Of a stretch of DNA of 64,000 nt, positions 26,028 through 34,717 are shown one piece after another. This DNA comes from Loktanella sp. 5RATIMAR09 (GTDB lineage: Bacteria > Pseudomonadota > Alphaproteobacteria > Rhodobacterales > Rhodobacteraceae): contig NZ_LJAL01000011.1 in NCBI RefSeq assembly GCF_001419985.1, positions 38,030 through 102,029 of the forward strand. The letters are read 5' to 3'. The position numbers and the translations under genes were made by a program. The notes beneath the pieces are model-generated. The model was not told the DNA's origin, searched no databases, and was given only the letters and a program-made list of their open reading frames with translations. Positions within the stretch are counted from its first letter, which is position 1; every line of letters begins with the position of its first letter.

Positions 26028-27943
26028 TGTGCAATGGCTGGCGTAGATGGAATCAGGCGCGTCACACCGGCGGCTGCACCGCTGACAACCGCGATATCCG
26101 TTGTCATGGTGAGGTATTCGCCCTGCGTCCAAAGTAAAAGAAAGTTGTCATAGAACCGTGACAGCGGATGCCCGGACTGGCCTGCTGGAATGATGTAACG
26201 TGAGCTGTTCGCATTTGCCAAGGACATCACCGCTTGAAAATTTGACCCGCGCCGGGTTTCAAACGGCCAACTGGCGCTTGAGTCAAAGAAAGAGGCCCTC
26301 TGGGTGTCGGGTCCGCCAGAGATCGGCGCAGCGAGGCTGACGAGGCTTCCCACCAAGCCTACGTTACGGATTGCGGACCACTCCATGACGAGCGTGTGCT
26401 CCGCTCCCCAGTACCAGGTGGTCGGATCATCACCGTATCGTTCCGTGATCCAGTTCAATGCGTCATTCAGCGCCAGTCCGACCGCGTCTTGACAGGTTTC
26501 GAGCCGTTCGGACGGCAAAATATCGCACCAGGCCGCAGCGCCGTCGCGATTGCTCAGAACAGCATATAACAGATTTGGATTGGGAGTGGCCCACAATACC
26601 TCCATGGACGGAAATTCGTCTTCGAAAACTCTGCGCTGCAAGGCGCGAACCCAAGTCCAATAGATCAGCGGTTCGGGTGACAGTCGATTCATATCGCCAT
26701 TCCAGCGCGCCAGACGGGCCAAGACCTGTTCGCGCAGCACGCGTGTGTCCGAAGACATCCCAGACAATGAAGGATCATTGAACCAGAATTCCCGCGCCAT
26801 TAACGGCAGAAGGGTACGGGCCGCTTCGCTCACGGTATCCAATTGCGCGGCCACTGCCCCATCCAGAGAGAAGATCGGCTGGCGCATGGCGAGCCTGTCG
26901 CGGCGAAGCCTCTGGAAATCCTCGGGAGACTCGGGCTGGCGTTGTGTCGTCGGCCATTCGAGCAAGATCTCACGATCTGCGATCACAAATCTGAAGGTTG
27001 GTATGGAAAACTTGTCCAACCTGCGCATCGCCTGAACTGCATCATCAGCCTTCATAAGACGGACAAGGACGCTCAGAAACTCCCCAGAGGTACCAAACTC
27101 ATTGGCATCAAGGATCGTGGTGGTGGCCAAACCACTACTTTGAACGCCCCAGACAAGCCTGTCGGAACGTCCAACAATTACCATTGGCAGACCAGGAAGA
27201 GTAGCGCCAATTACTGGCCCGCTCGGGAGCCTGAGATCAGCAAGATACCATTGCGACGGCAGGCTCAGAGGCCCCGCAATATCGGCAAGAATGATAGGTT
27301 GACCTGACACTGTGCGCGCTGCCGGAATCCCCCATGCCCGCAGATATGGTCCGACGGAGGCACCATACAGTTCTGGTACGTCGGGCCTGCCCGTGGGGAT
27401 CTGGCGTCTCACTTCTTCGCGCCAGACAGGTGCACTCGAGTTTTCTTGCACACCGATAAGAAAGTTCTTTGCGATTGCAAGACTGTCGGACGGCGTCCAC
27501 GGAGCGATAGATGACCGCGAAAGGAGCGACTCCGGTGCTCCTCGTCCCCGTCCGCCTTGGGAGATTTCGCTGATCCAGGCGTTGACACCGTTCGAATAGG
27601 CCACCAGGGCTGCCTCAACCTCCATGGGCAGTGCCGCTTGCATCGATTGAGTCCTGAGCCCTCCAGATGCGCGCCGCTTCCGAAGCAGTTGGCCGAGCCT
27701 ATCTTGGGCGTGCACGAAACCCAGGGCAAAGTAGATATCGTCCTCAGAAGTCCCGGAAATGTGCGGAACTGCGGACGTATCCCTGAGAATTTCGACTTCA
27801 CCACTGAGACCGGTGACGCTGAACTCTTCGGAGTAATCCGGAATTGACGCGACCAACAAATAAATTGCTGACCCAGCCATCAACCCAGCGATGGCGGTGA
27901 CCGCCAGAAATGCCCGCATCAGAAACCGGAATATTGCCCTCAT
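26024..27943 (-). CDS. Penicillin-acylase-family protein lacking the catalytic serine
   Basis: The 639-residue product (ATG 27943) has one N-terminal membrane segment and follows the Ntn-hydrolase acylase pattern: PHISGTSEDDIYFALGFVHA, then AGPLSLPSQWYLADLRLPSG and GATLPGLPMVIVGRSDRLVWG. In active enzymes SN(N/A)W supplies the serine nucleophile freed by self-cleavage. Aligning on the conserved W and the following RTxSG, this protein has LRAW there, so serine and asparagine are both replaced. It is probably not self-processed and not an amidase. It sits between LspA and CtaG in a copper operon; its real role is unknown. Confidence 0.75.
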   Translation of the reverse strand: MRAIFRFLMRAFLAVTAIAGLMAGSAIYLLVASIPDYSEEFSVTGLSGEVEILRDTSAVPHISGTSEDDIYFALGFVHAQDRLGQLLRKRRASGGLRTQSMQAALPMEVEAALVAYSNGVNAWISEISQGGRGRGAPESLLSRSSIAPWTPSDSLAIAKNFLIGVQENSSAPVWREEVRRQIPTGRPDVPELYGASVGPYLRAWGIPAARTVSGQPIILADIAGPLSLPSQWYLADLRLPSGPVIGATLPGLPMVIVGRSDRLVWGVQSSGLATTTILDANEFGTSGEFLSVLVRLMKADDAVQAMRRLDKFSIPTFRFVIADREILLEWPTTQRQPESPEDFQRLRRDRLAMRQPIFSLDGAVAAQLDTVSEAARTLLPLMAREFWFNDPSLSGMSSDTRVLREQVLARLARWNGDMNRLSPEPLIYWTWVRALQRRVFEDEFPSMEVLWATPNPNLLYAVLSNRDGAAAWCDILPSERLETCQDAVGLALNDALNWITERYGDDPTTWYWGAEHTLVMEWSAIRNVGLVGSLVSLAAPISGGPDTQRASFFDSSASWPFETRRGSNFQAVMSLANANSSRYIIPAGQSGHPLSRFYDNFLLLWTQGEYLTMTTDIAVVSGAAAGVTRLIPSTPAIAQ

Positions 27944-27968
27944 CTTTGTGTTTCTGATCGCATACGCG

Positions 27969-28136
27969 CTAGCCAAAAATACGGGCAAGGGCGATTGAGG
28001 CAAACAAACCCAATAACCCAGACGCGATGGCGCAGCTCGCCGCATGCTGTACCATGTCTAGGCGATTCCCACCTCGTTTCTTGGCCAAAAGGACGCCCCA
28101 GATGGCGCCACCAATACCAGCTATAGCTATGATCAT
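27969..28136 (-). CDS. 55-residue membrane protein between lspA and the acylase-like gene
   Basis: The ATG at 28136 overlaps the lspA stop codon (ATGA). The product has a hydrophobic N-terminal helix (MIIAIAGIGGAIWGVLLA), a short basic loop AKKRGGNRLDM and a second helix ending ARIFG. Similar small proteins are common in Rhodobacteraceae. The overlap with lspA and the typical two-helix pattern support it as a real gene. Function is unknown. Confidence 0.65.
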   Translation of the reverse strand: MIIAIAGIGGAIWGVLLAKKRGGNRLDMVQHAASCAIASGLLGLFASIALARIFG

Positions 28137-28636
28137 GTGTTCTGTTCCTTCTTCTGTTCGGCAGCAGCGAAGTATCGGCGCAAGTGACTTGCCAGCAACA
28201 AAATCACAAAGCCACTGACTAGCAATGCATCGGCCAGGTTAAAGGCCGGCCAATGCATTGAACCGACATACAGGTCGAGAAAGTCTGTCACTGCGCCATA
28301 GCGCACTCGATCCACGACATTTCCGAGCGCTCCGCCGACGACCAACCCATATGCTAAGGCTTCAATTCGATGTTCTGCACGCATCATCAAGCCAAGCATC
28401 CAAGCGCAGATAACGAGAGCCAAGACTACGAGGCTCCACCAAGGCACGCCTCCCAACAATCCAAACGACACACCGTCGTTGCGCCCAAAGACGAGGTTGA
28501 ACCCTGGAAAAACCGCAAGTCCGGAACTGAGCATGTCTGCATTTGCAACAACCCACGCCTTTGTCGCTTGATCGATAACGATGGCCGAGATCATCGCAAT
28601 TAAACCGATGATTTTTGGACTTTTTGGCGGTTTCAT
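28133..28636 (-). CDS. lspA: Lipoprotein signal peptidase LspA, copy 1
   Basis: The 167-residue membrane aspartyl protease cleaves signal peptides of diacylated prolipoproteins. It has the family blocks DQATKAW, NDGVSFG, the catalytic aspartates in GNVVDR and FNLADA, and four membrane helices. It is placed directly after a ZIP-family metal transporter. LspA homologues (PbrC) are known parts of lead-resistance operons in Cupriavidus, so this context is probably functional. A second lspA at 41287 follows a CDF transporter. Confidence 0.92.
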   Translation of the reverse strand: MKPPKSPKIIGLIAMISAIVIDQATKAWVVANADMLSSGLAVFPGFNLVFGRNDGVSFGLLGGVPWWSLVVLALVICAWMLGLMMRAEHRIEALAYGLVVGGALGNVVDRVRYGAVTDFLDLYVGSMHWPAFNLADALLVSGFVILLLASHLRRYFAAAEQKKEQNT

Positions 28637-28640
28637 ACAG

Positions 28641-29423
28641 TCACCCCAGCCAAACGTCGAGAAACAGCATAATCACAAGGCCAATCGCCAGACCTAGCGT
28701 TGCCTTGTTCTGGTGACCGCTGCGGTGCGTTTCGGGAATGATCTCGTGGCTAATGACGTAAAGCATCGCGCCAGCCGCAAAGGCCAAGCCCCAAGGCAAA
28801 AGCGGCTCAGACAGCGTGATGATACCAGCACCCAGTAAACCGCCCACGGGTTCCACCAAACCGGTCAGGGCCGCGATGCCCCATGCGCGGAATTTCGAAT
28901 ACCCTTCACCAAGGAGTGCTACAGCAACGGCAAGTCCCTCAGGGGCATTCTGAAGTCCAATCCCAATGGCAAGCGGCATCCCACCCTCAACACCGCCAGA
29001 TCCAAAGCCCACACCGACGGCCAAACCCTCGGGGAAATTGTGGATGGTGATTGCGATGATGAAAAGCCAGACGCGGCGCAGTGATGCTGATTCAGGTCCT
29101 TCTCGTCCTGTCTTGAAGTGTTCGTGTGGCAGCTTCTCGTTCATCAATGCCACAGCACCCATCCCCAACAAGATCGCGATGCAGACGATAGCGGCGGGGG
29201 CTGCTTCGTTCGCGAACATTGGTTCGGCTGCATCGAGGGCAGGGATGATCAGCGAGAAGAACGAAGCCGCAAGCATCACGCCGGCGGCAAATCCCAAAGA
29301 TAGATCGCGGGTCGCTTGCGACGGGACACGACCGAAAAGGATCGGAAAGGCTCCAAAAGCTGTCATCAGGCCAGCGGCCAGGCTGCCAAAGAACCCTAGT
29401 GCGATAGGAGAAAGAAATTCCAA
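28641..29423 (-). CDS. ZIP-family metal transporter
   Basis: The 260-residue protein has eight helices and the ZIP signatures HNFPEGLAVGVGFGSG in helix 4 and a second, shifted histidine/glutamate site GLQNAPEGLAVAVALL in helix 5, close to the ZupT/GufA branch. ZIP proteins usually bring Zn2+, Fe2+ or Mn2+ into the cytosol. Twelve bases separate it from the DUF411 gene and four from lspA. The presence of an importer in a detoxification operon suggests metal replacement or balance; this is inference. Confidence 0.85.
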   Translation of the reverse strand: MEFLSPIALGFFGSLAAGLMTAFGAFPILFGRVPSQATRDLSLGFAAGVMLAASFFSLIIPALDAAEPMFANEAAPAAIVCIAILLGMGAVALMNEKLPHEHFKTGREGPESASLRRVWLFIIAITIHNFPEGLAVGVGFGSGGVEGGMPLAIGIGLQNAPEGLAVAVALLGEGYSKFRAWGIAALTGLVEPVGGLLGAGIITLSEPLLPWGLAFAAGAMLYVISHEIIPETHRSGHQNKATLGLAIGLVIMLFLDVWLG

Positions 29424-29435
29424 ATTATATTCTAT

Positions 29436-29891
29436 CTAGTTTTTGGTGTAAGACGAAAAGACCTCAGTCGATCCGTCATCATTGATCAGAAACACATCAT
29501 ATGCCTCGCGGTCGTCTTCCGGACCCATGCCCGGCGAGCCATATGGCATTCCCGGCACCGCCAGACCAATCGCATCAGGGCGCTCATCAAGGAGATGGCG
29601 AATGTCAGCAGCCGGAACATGGCCTTCGATCACGTAGCCGTCGACGAAGGCAGTATGGCAGGAAGCCATGCGTTGCGGCACACCACTGTCTAGCTTGAGG
29701 CGGACAAGCAGTCCTCCATTCAAATCCTCACCGGTTGGGGCAAAGCCGTTCTCTTCCAGATGGTTCATCCAGCTACGACAGCATCCACACCCATTGGTTT
29801 TCTTGACGTCGATTGAGGTCGCCACTGCAAACGCCGGAGCTGCGGTAAGCGCGCTGAACACAAGTGTGATAGCGAGAAGGTGGGATTTCAT
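29436..29891 (-). CDS. DUF411 metal-associated exported protein, copy 1
   Basis: The 151-residue protein has a signal peptide (cleavage near AFA) and the DUF411 motif NGCGCCRSW, followed by SCHTAFVDGYVIEGHVPA and GLAVPGMPYGSPGM. DUF411 proteins occur mostly in copper and other metal resistance clusters; binding by the CxCC cysteines is assumed. A close paralogue is at 43094. It lies 3 bp after the M23 peptidase gene within the 12-gene operon. Confidence 0.82.
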   Translation of the reverse strand: MKSHLLAITLVFSALTAAPAFAVATSIDVKKTNGCGCCRSWMNHLEENGFAPTGEDLNGGLLVRLKLDSGVPQRMASCHTAFVDGYVIEGHVPAADIRHLLDERPDAIGLAVPGMPYGSPGMGPEDDREAYDVFLINDDGSTEVFSSYTKN

Positions 29892-29894
29892 GGA

Positions 29895-31268
29895 CTAAAG
29901 CCTTTCGTTTTGGTCGGTTGCAAACAAAGTCGCCAAATGCGCTTCAAAACGCTTTCGGGCCTCTTCCAATCGGGCAGCCGCCAATGCCTCTTGTGCGTTA
30001 TTGGCGGTCGCGGCAGCCAGCCGGTCATCAGAGAGAGGGTCGGTTGGACGACCATCAACGAGCACTTCATAATGTAAATTAGGTCCGGTCGCAGTGCCCG
30101 TCGCACCGACATTGCCAATGATGTCCCCGGCCATTACCCGTTGGCCCACAGACATCTCATCGGGAACCGCGCTCAGATGGGCGTATCGTGTTTTTGTGTC
30201 CGTGCCATGCGCAATCTCGACAACCCGTCCGTACCCGCCGCGCCAACCAACAAAGGTTATTCGGCCGGGGGCTGTTGCATTGACGGGCGTCCCCTTCGCC
30301 GCAGCAAAATCGACGCCAGTATGCATTCTGACATTCCCGTAAACCGGGTGGCGGCGTTGCCCAAACACGGAACTGAGCCGCGCTCCATCGACGGGTTGCG
30401 CAAAGACACGTAACACTTCACCGTCGACGTAGATTGTTGCGCGACCTGTTCCGTCTTCGGGCCAAACAACCTCGTAAAGCGCATCGCCGACATTGAGAGC
30501 TGCAAAAGTTATTTCGGGCTGTCCAATCCGTTCGTCACCAACGCGCGCTTCACGCCACAACACTTGGAGCGTTTCTCCGCCTTTTAATTCCCTGCGAAAA
30601 TCGACCGTCCCTCCCAGCATCTGCGCCAGATCGACAGCAAAGCGCGCGGGGATAGCGGCCTCTTCCAAGGCGGTGAAGAGCGAACTGTCTATGGCAGTTT
30701 CCCCCGCGAGCATAAGTGTCTCAGGATTGGGGTTAAGGGTGCGGGTCACCGTACGATCCCCAAAGATCGCTTCAACGATCACACCGTCATCAACGCCGAG
30801 TGTCACATTTTGCAAGGTGTCGCTGAACGATTTCACAACGGTCAACTCATGACCCGGACGCAATCGCCGCAGGTCGTACTCCGCCCCGAGAGCGAGAGCC
30901 ACTTCTGCTCGGACGGGCGCATCCAGCCCAGCTTCTCTGAGAAGGGTATCCAGGGTCTCACCGGACGCGATCTTGCGCGACCACGTCGTCATTGGCGCAT
31001 GAACTTCTGGCAAAATGTCGGCTGCCGATGCCAGATCGGGGACCAACGGTTGCAGAACAACTGGCGGCACCCAGCTGTCGGATGATGCTATGGTATGTAA
31101 ACGCTCTACCGGTACAGCCGGTTCTTGCAGATCACGTGGTGCCCATTCGCCGACTTTCGCCAGCGCCTCCGGCACGGGGCTCACATCCCAAACGTCTGAT
31201 AATGCGCCGGCCAGGCCCGAAACGCTGCCTGCCAAGACAAATCCCATTGCCCAGTACCTTAATTTCAT
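29895..31268 (-). CDS. M23-family zinc metallopeptidase (peptidoglycan endopeptidase-like)
   Basis: The 457-residue exported protein has an N-terminal signal/anchor, a LysM-like/OapA-like middle part and a C-terminal M23 domain with HTGVDFAAAKGTPV (first zinc ligands) and LHYEVLVDGRPTDP (HxH-type end). Such enzymes cut peptide cross-links to allow wall growth. It overlaps the upstream SCO1 gene by four bases. Its membership in a copper-handling operon, together with spare transpeptidases elsewhere in the window, suggests envelope remodelling under metal stress. Confidence 0.85.
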   Translation of the reverse strand: MKLRYWAMGFVLAGSVSGLAGALSDVWDVSPVPEALAKVGEWAPRDLQEPAVPVERLHTIASSDSWVPPVVLQPLVPDLASAADILPEVHAPMTTWSRKIASGETLDTLLREAGLDAPVRAEVALALGAEYDLRRLRPGHELTVVKSFSDTLQNVTLGVDDGVIVEAIFGDRTVTRTLNPNPETLMLAGETAIDSSLFTALEEAAIPARFAVDLAQMLGGTVDFRRELKGGETLQVLWREARVGDERIGQPEITFAALNVGDALYEVVWPEDGTGRATIYVDGEVLRVFAQPVDGARLSSVFGQRRHPVYGNVRMHTGVDFAAAKGTPVNATAPGRITFVGWRGGYGRVVEIAHGTDTKTRYAHLSAVPDEMSVGQRVMAGDIIGNVGATGTATGPNLHYEVLVDGRPTDPLSDDRLAAATANNAQEALAAARLEEARKRFEAHLATLFATDQNERL

Positions 31269-31891
31269 GTCTTTTCCTCAGTATTGCCCTGCATCGCGCG
31301 CCGGAGTTTCGGCACCGCGAATTCCCGCGGCTCGTGATAGTCGATTGTGCTTACAAAGCGTCCCCCGGCATCAAACAGGAAAACGCTTGCTGTGTGGTTC
31401 ATGGTGTATTCACCGTCATCGGTCGGCACTTTTGTATAAGTAGCCCGAAATCCTTCTGCCGCGCGTGTAATCTCATCTTCGGCACCCGTCCACCCGCGCA
31501 CGGCAGGGTGAAAATAGCTGACATAGTCTGCCATCGCCGCAACCGTGTCGCGCTCTGGATCAACGGTGATAAACACTACGTTCATATCGGCGGCTTCCTT
31601 GCCCATATCGTCGAGCCAACCCGAGATATCCGAAAGGGTCGTCGGGCAAACATCCGGGCAATATGTAAAACCGAAGAACACCATGCTGGGACGCCCAATG
31701 AGGGTCTCAGGACCCACTGCATCGCCCTTGTGGTTGGTCAGCTCAAATTCCATCTGCGAAAGCGGCAGAGGACGTTGCCCAATGACCTCGGTCGCACCTG
31801 GCCCGTCTACCTGCCACCAACCAGCAAACAGTGTGCCGCCAGCGAGCGCCACGGCCGCTGTACTCAAGCCTAGAAGTCTGCGCCGTTGCAT
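31265..31891 (-). CDS. SCO1/SenC copper chaperone, copy 1
   Basis: The 208-residue thioredoxin-like protein has a membrane anchor and the copper site YCPDVCP plus the distal histidine in NHTASVFLFD. SCO proteins help to load the CuA site of cytochrome oxidase or act as thiol reductases. Its start overlaps the stop of the PCuAC gene by one base, and it is followed by the M23 gene with a four-base overlap. Confidence 0.9.
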   Translation of the reverse strand: MQRRRLLGLSTAAVALAGGTLFAGWWQVDGPGATEVIGQRPLPLSQMEFELTNHKGDAVGPETLIGRPSMVFFGFTYCPDVCPTTLSDISGWLDDMGKEAADMNVVFITVDPERDTVAAMADYVSYFHPAVRGWTGAEDEITRAAEGFRATYTKVPTDDGEYTMNHTASVFLFDAGGRFVSTIDYHEPREFAVPKLRRAMQGNTEEKT

Positions 31892-32355
31892 CAGCTCTCG
31901 GGCCCACGCGCGGCAACACGCAGAATTGGCACATCGACGGTGATTTCATCGCCGTCGGCAAAGATGAGCGTCAGCGCGAACGCTTCCCCTTCCACCATTG
32001 GTCGCGATAACCGCATCAGCATGGCATGCAGCCCGCCGGGCTCAAGTTCTGCTGCTTCGCCGGGAGCGATTTCGATATCACCGGCTGGTGTCATAGAACT
32101 CACACCCTGGTCATTGGTGGATGTGAGGTGGATTTCTGGCATCTTCGCAAGGTCAGTGCGCAGACCAGTCAAGATTACTGTATCTTCGCCAATATTGCGG
32201 ACCGTCATATAGGCTGCACCGGGCCGGTTCACGCCAATTGACGCACGGGACCAAGCATCTTCAACGACCACGGATTGCTCCTCGGCCATGGCGGCCCCCA
32301 CAAACCCTAGGATGGACAAGGCGGTCGCAGCCAAAATTTTCAATACTACATTCAT
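31891..32355 (-). CDS. PCu(A)C-type periplasmic copper chaperone
   Basis: The 154-residue exported protein has the Cu+ motif of this family at correct spacing: H, then ten residues after the next position to M, then exactly 21 residues to HxM (HAM). The residue after the first histidine is leucine rather than the usual methionine. PCuAC passes Cu+ to SCO and cytochrome oxidase. Genes for PCuAC and SCO overlap here, as is common. Confidence 0.9.
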   Translation of the reverse strand: MNVVLKILAATALSILGFVGAAMAEEQSVVVEDAWSRASIGVNRPGAAYMTVRNIGEDTVILTGLRTDLAKMPEIHLTSTNDQGVSSMTPAGDIEIAPGEAAELEPGGLHAMLMRLSRPMVEGEAFALTLIFADGDEITVDVPILRVAARGPES

Positions 32356-32375
32356 AGAGTTTTGCTCTTTCTTTG

Positions 32376-33035
32376 TTAGCTTTGCGTGGCTGCAACCTCG
32401 GCAGCCACGAAGCGCCGCAACTCTGCTTCTCCGAATGGATCGAGGGGTTTTCCGTTCACGAAGAACGTCGGCGTTTGGCGTACACCCATCGTTTCAACGT
32501 CTGCGCGGTCTTGATTCAGTATCCCGATGGTTTGCGGGGCCATCATCTGGGTACGCGCTGCCTCTTCATCCAGTCCGGCACTGGCCGCAATCGCTAAGAT
32601 AAGCTCAGGTCGAATACCGCCGTGGGACGCCCAACGCGGCTGCGCTTCCAAAATCGCTTCAAAAACTGGAAGATAAACATCTTGCATCCGAGCGGCTTCC
32701 AGCACCCTTATCGCCGTTTCTGACCCTTCCCCATGAAACGGCGTATACCGGATGATGACCCGGACTGCGTCGCCGTGTTCGGCCATGATGTCTTTGACGA
32801 TCGGGTGAAACGCGCGGCAGGCTTCGCAGGCCGGGTCGAAAAACTCAACAATCGTCACGGGCGCATTCTCTGGTCCGAGGATCGGCGAGTGGGGCCGCAT
32901 CAACGCCTCCGCCAATTCGGGTGCAACGGGTACGGACTCTGCGAGCGCGTCAGGGCGGGTTGCGTACCACGCCGCACCGCCAAACCCAGCAGTGCCAAGC
33001 GCGAGAACGGATAGGATCAGACCGCGTCTGTTCAT
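32376..33035 (-). CDS. DsbA-family thiol:disulfide oxidoreductase
   Basis: The 219-residue protein has an N-terminal membrane/signal segment and a thioredoxin fold with active site CEAC (C70, C73) and the cis-proline region RQTPTFFVNG. It oxidises cysteines of exported proteins. It overlaps the dsbB gene before it (ATGA), so the two form a complete oxidation pair. The FDPACEACR context and the C-terminal part resemble DsbA-like proteins of the DSBA/FrnE group. Confidence 0.88.
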   Translation of the reverse strand: MNRRGLILSVLALGTAGFGGAAWYATRPDALAESVPVAPELAEALMRPHSPILGPENAPVTIVEFFDPACEACRAFHPIVKDIMAEHGDAVRVIIRYTPFHGEGSETAIRVLEAARMQDVYLPVFEAILEAQPRWASHGGIRPELILAIAASAGLDEEAARTQMMAPQTIGILNQDRADVETMGVRQTPTFFVNGKPLDPFGEAELRRFVAAEVAATQS

Positions 33036-33454
33036 TCTTGTGTCTCCTTCAAGGAAAGGGCCGACAGCGCGGCGATAAGTGTGAAGGCGGCGAGCGCCAT
33101 AAGCGGGATCGGAATGCCGAAGATCAATTGATTGTCATCTGTGCAGGATGGGCCTGTCGCGGTGCAGGGTTGAATCCGCTCAGGGATTACGCCGACATAA
33201 AGACCCATATGCCAGAGGGCGACCGCCGCGCCACCAAGGGCTAGGGCGATGCCGTAGCGACCAACTTTGCGGTCTTGCCACCACAGACCAAGGCCCAGTA
33301 TTATTGCGAGAGGGAACATGAAAGCGCGCTGGAACCAGCAGAGCACACAGGGTGTCTGCCCCAACACCTCTCCGATAAACAAAACGGCGAGCGATGCGAC
33401 TAACGCAATGGACCACGCCAGGCCAAGCGCCGTTTCTCCTGTCTTGTAAGGCAT
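33032..33454 (-). CDS. DsbB-family protein, copy 2 (partner of the adjacent DsbA)
   Basis: From ATG 33454 the protein has 140 residues, four helices, the quinone-side CVLC motif followed by WFQR, and a second cysteine pair in the loop PCTATGPSC. The ATG lies 5 bp after the SCO1 stop; the longer open frame to 33517 would overlap that gene. It reoxidises the DsbA encoded next. Confidence 0.87.
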   Translation of the reverse strand: MPYKTGETALGLAWSIALVASLAVLFIGEVLGQTPCVLCWFQRAFMFPLAIILGLGLWWQDRKVGRYGIALALGGAAVALWHMGLYVGVIPERIQPCTATGPSCTDDNQLIFGIPIPLMALAAFTLIAALSALSLKETQE

Positions 33455-33459
33455 GCTTG

Positions 33460-34059
33460 TTAGATCCTCGCTTTCAGATCGGCAAGGATTTCTTCTGCTG
33501 GGGTCCCATAAGACCAAGAATCCGCAAAACCTGCTTCAGGGTCAAAAAGGAAAAGATGCGACGTGTGCCCCATCGTGTAGCCACCCGGCGCAGACGCTTC
33601 TTCGATACGTTCAAAGAAGATTGGGAAAGATTCGGATGTCTCCGCGATTTGTTGCGAAGTGCCGGTAAGGCCAATGATCCCCGCGTCGAACAGTTGCACG
33701 TATTCTGCGAGGACACTGGGCGTGTCGCGTTCGGGATCGATGGTAACAAAAATGGGCTGAACCTTACCCGCCTCGTTCCCGAGACCATCCATCACGGCCG
33801 CTACCTCAGACAGCGTAGTTGGGCAAATGTCAGGACAATTTGTAAAGCCGAAGAACACAAGCATCCAGCGCCCCGAGAAATCATCTTCTGTTTGGACCAT
33901 ACCGCGATGGTCGGTCAGCTCGAAAGCGGCTCGAAATGCTGATTCACCATCACCAGATAAATCTGCCCTAAAGTCTGACCAAAACAGTAGCCAAGCAAAA
34001 GCCAGCGTTGCAATGCCCGTCAGACCCCATAGTGCTTTCTGAAATGCCGTCAGTTTCAA
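33460..34059 (-). CDS. SCO1/SenC copper chaperone, copy 2 (operon leader)
   Basis: The protein has a membrane anchor (KALWGLTGIATLAFAWLLFW), the NCPDICP copper site and the distal histidine in GHTSHLFLF. I choose TTG 34059 (199 residues) because the only in-frame ATG, at 34188, lies upstream of the MerR-type promoter at 34097-34127, and the extra residues show no homology. It leads the 12-gene operon that runs to ctaG at 25032. Confidence 0.82.
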   Translation of the reverse strand: MKLTAFQKALWGLTGIATLAFAWLLFWSDFRADLSGDGESAFRAAFELTDHRGMVQTEDDFSGRWMLVFFGFTNCPDICPTTLSEVAAVMDGLGNEAGKVQPIFVTIDPERDTPSVLAEYVQLFDAGIIGLTGTSQQIAETSESFPIFFERIEEASAPGGYTMGHTSHLFLFDPEAGFADSWSYGTPAEEILADLKARI

Positions 34060-34096
34060 TGCTATCTGCCCGCCCGTGATTCTTTCATTTCGTGTG

Positions 34097-34127
34097 CGTC
34101 TACATCCTCCAGCAACTAGAGGTTCAA
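34097..34127 (-). promoter_or_regulatory. MerR-type promoter (TTGAAC-N19-TAGACG) of the 12-gene operon
   Basis: On the minus strand TTGAAC is followed by a 19-bp spacer with the dyad CCTCTAG-TTG-CTGGAGG (six of seven pairs) and TAGACG. It lies in the divergent region between the SCO1 gene and the MerR gene, the usual place for a MerR-family operator. Confidence 0.75.
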
Positions 34128-34236
34128 TCCTCTTTTTCCTTGTATGTCGCTGAATCACGCGCTTGTGAGTAAGGGCTGCTCCTTGCAAGTCCCACCCAGT
34201 AAACCTACAGTCGCTTCACATTCAAGAGGCTTGTAT

Positions 34237-34665
34237 ATGCTCACGATCGGAACACTCGGCAAAAAGACTGGTACAAAGGTGCAGACCATTCGTTATTACG
34301 AGGAAATTGGTCTGATGCCACAGCCCGGAAGAACCGCAGGCGGTCAGCGACGTTATGATGAAACGCAACTCGACCGCTTGTCGTTTGTCCGGCATGCCCG
34401 TCAGCTCGGCTTTTCACTGGATGCCATTCGTGAGCTTTTGGATCTTTCCGATGATCCGAACCGGCCCTGCCATGAGGCAGACGCCATCGCGCGGCGCCAG
34501 CTCATTCAGGTCGAGCAAAGAATGGCCAGGCTAGAAGCGCTTCAAAAAGAGCTCAAGCGGATGGTGCATGAGTGCAGCGGTGGAAAATCCTCCGATTGCC
34601 GTGTTTTGGAAGTCTTGCGGGACCATTCTGAATGCTTGACCGAGCACGAGGAAATCGGGGCCTGA
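34237..34665 (+). CDS. MerR-family metal-responsive activator (ZntR/CadR/PbrR-like)
   Basis: The start at ATG 34237 has an AAGAGG ribosome site and gives 142 residues beginning LTIGTLGKKTG, the usual MerR start. The helix-turn-helix, RYYEEIGL and the long dimerisation helix are intact. Candidate metal ligands are C78, C113, C121 and C133. The 35-residue step from C78 to C113 equals that in MerR, ZntR and PbrR, while the C113-C121 step is one shorter than in MerR. It most likely senses a divalent metal (Zn, Cd, Pb or Hg) and activates the four TTGAAC-N19 promoters. It is divergent from the 12-gene operon and 52 bp upstream of a CDF transporter. Confidence 0.87.
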   Translation: MLTIGTLGKKTGTKVQTIRYYEEIGLMPQPGRTAGGQRRYDETQLDRLSFVRHARQLGFSLDAIRELLDLSDDPNRPCHEADAIARRQLIQVEQRMARLEALQKELKRMVHECSGGKSSDCRVLEVLRDHSECLTEHEEIGA

Positions 34666-34717
34666 AGGAAGTCAGCCAACATCCCGGCTGGAACGCAAAT
34701 CAGCCGCGGAAGTTATT

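Noticed and set aside
34060..34188. ATG-initiated extension of the second SCO1 gene
   Set aside because: The ATG is upstream of the MerR-type promoter and the extra residues are not SCO-like.
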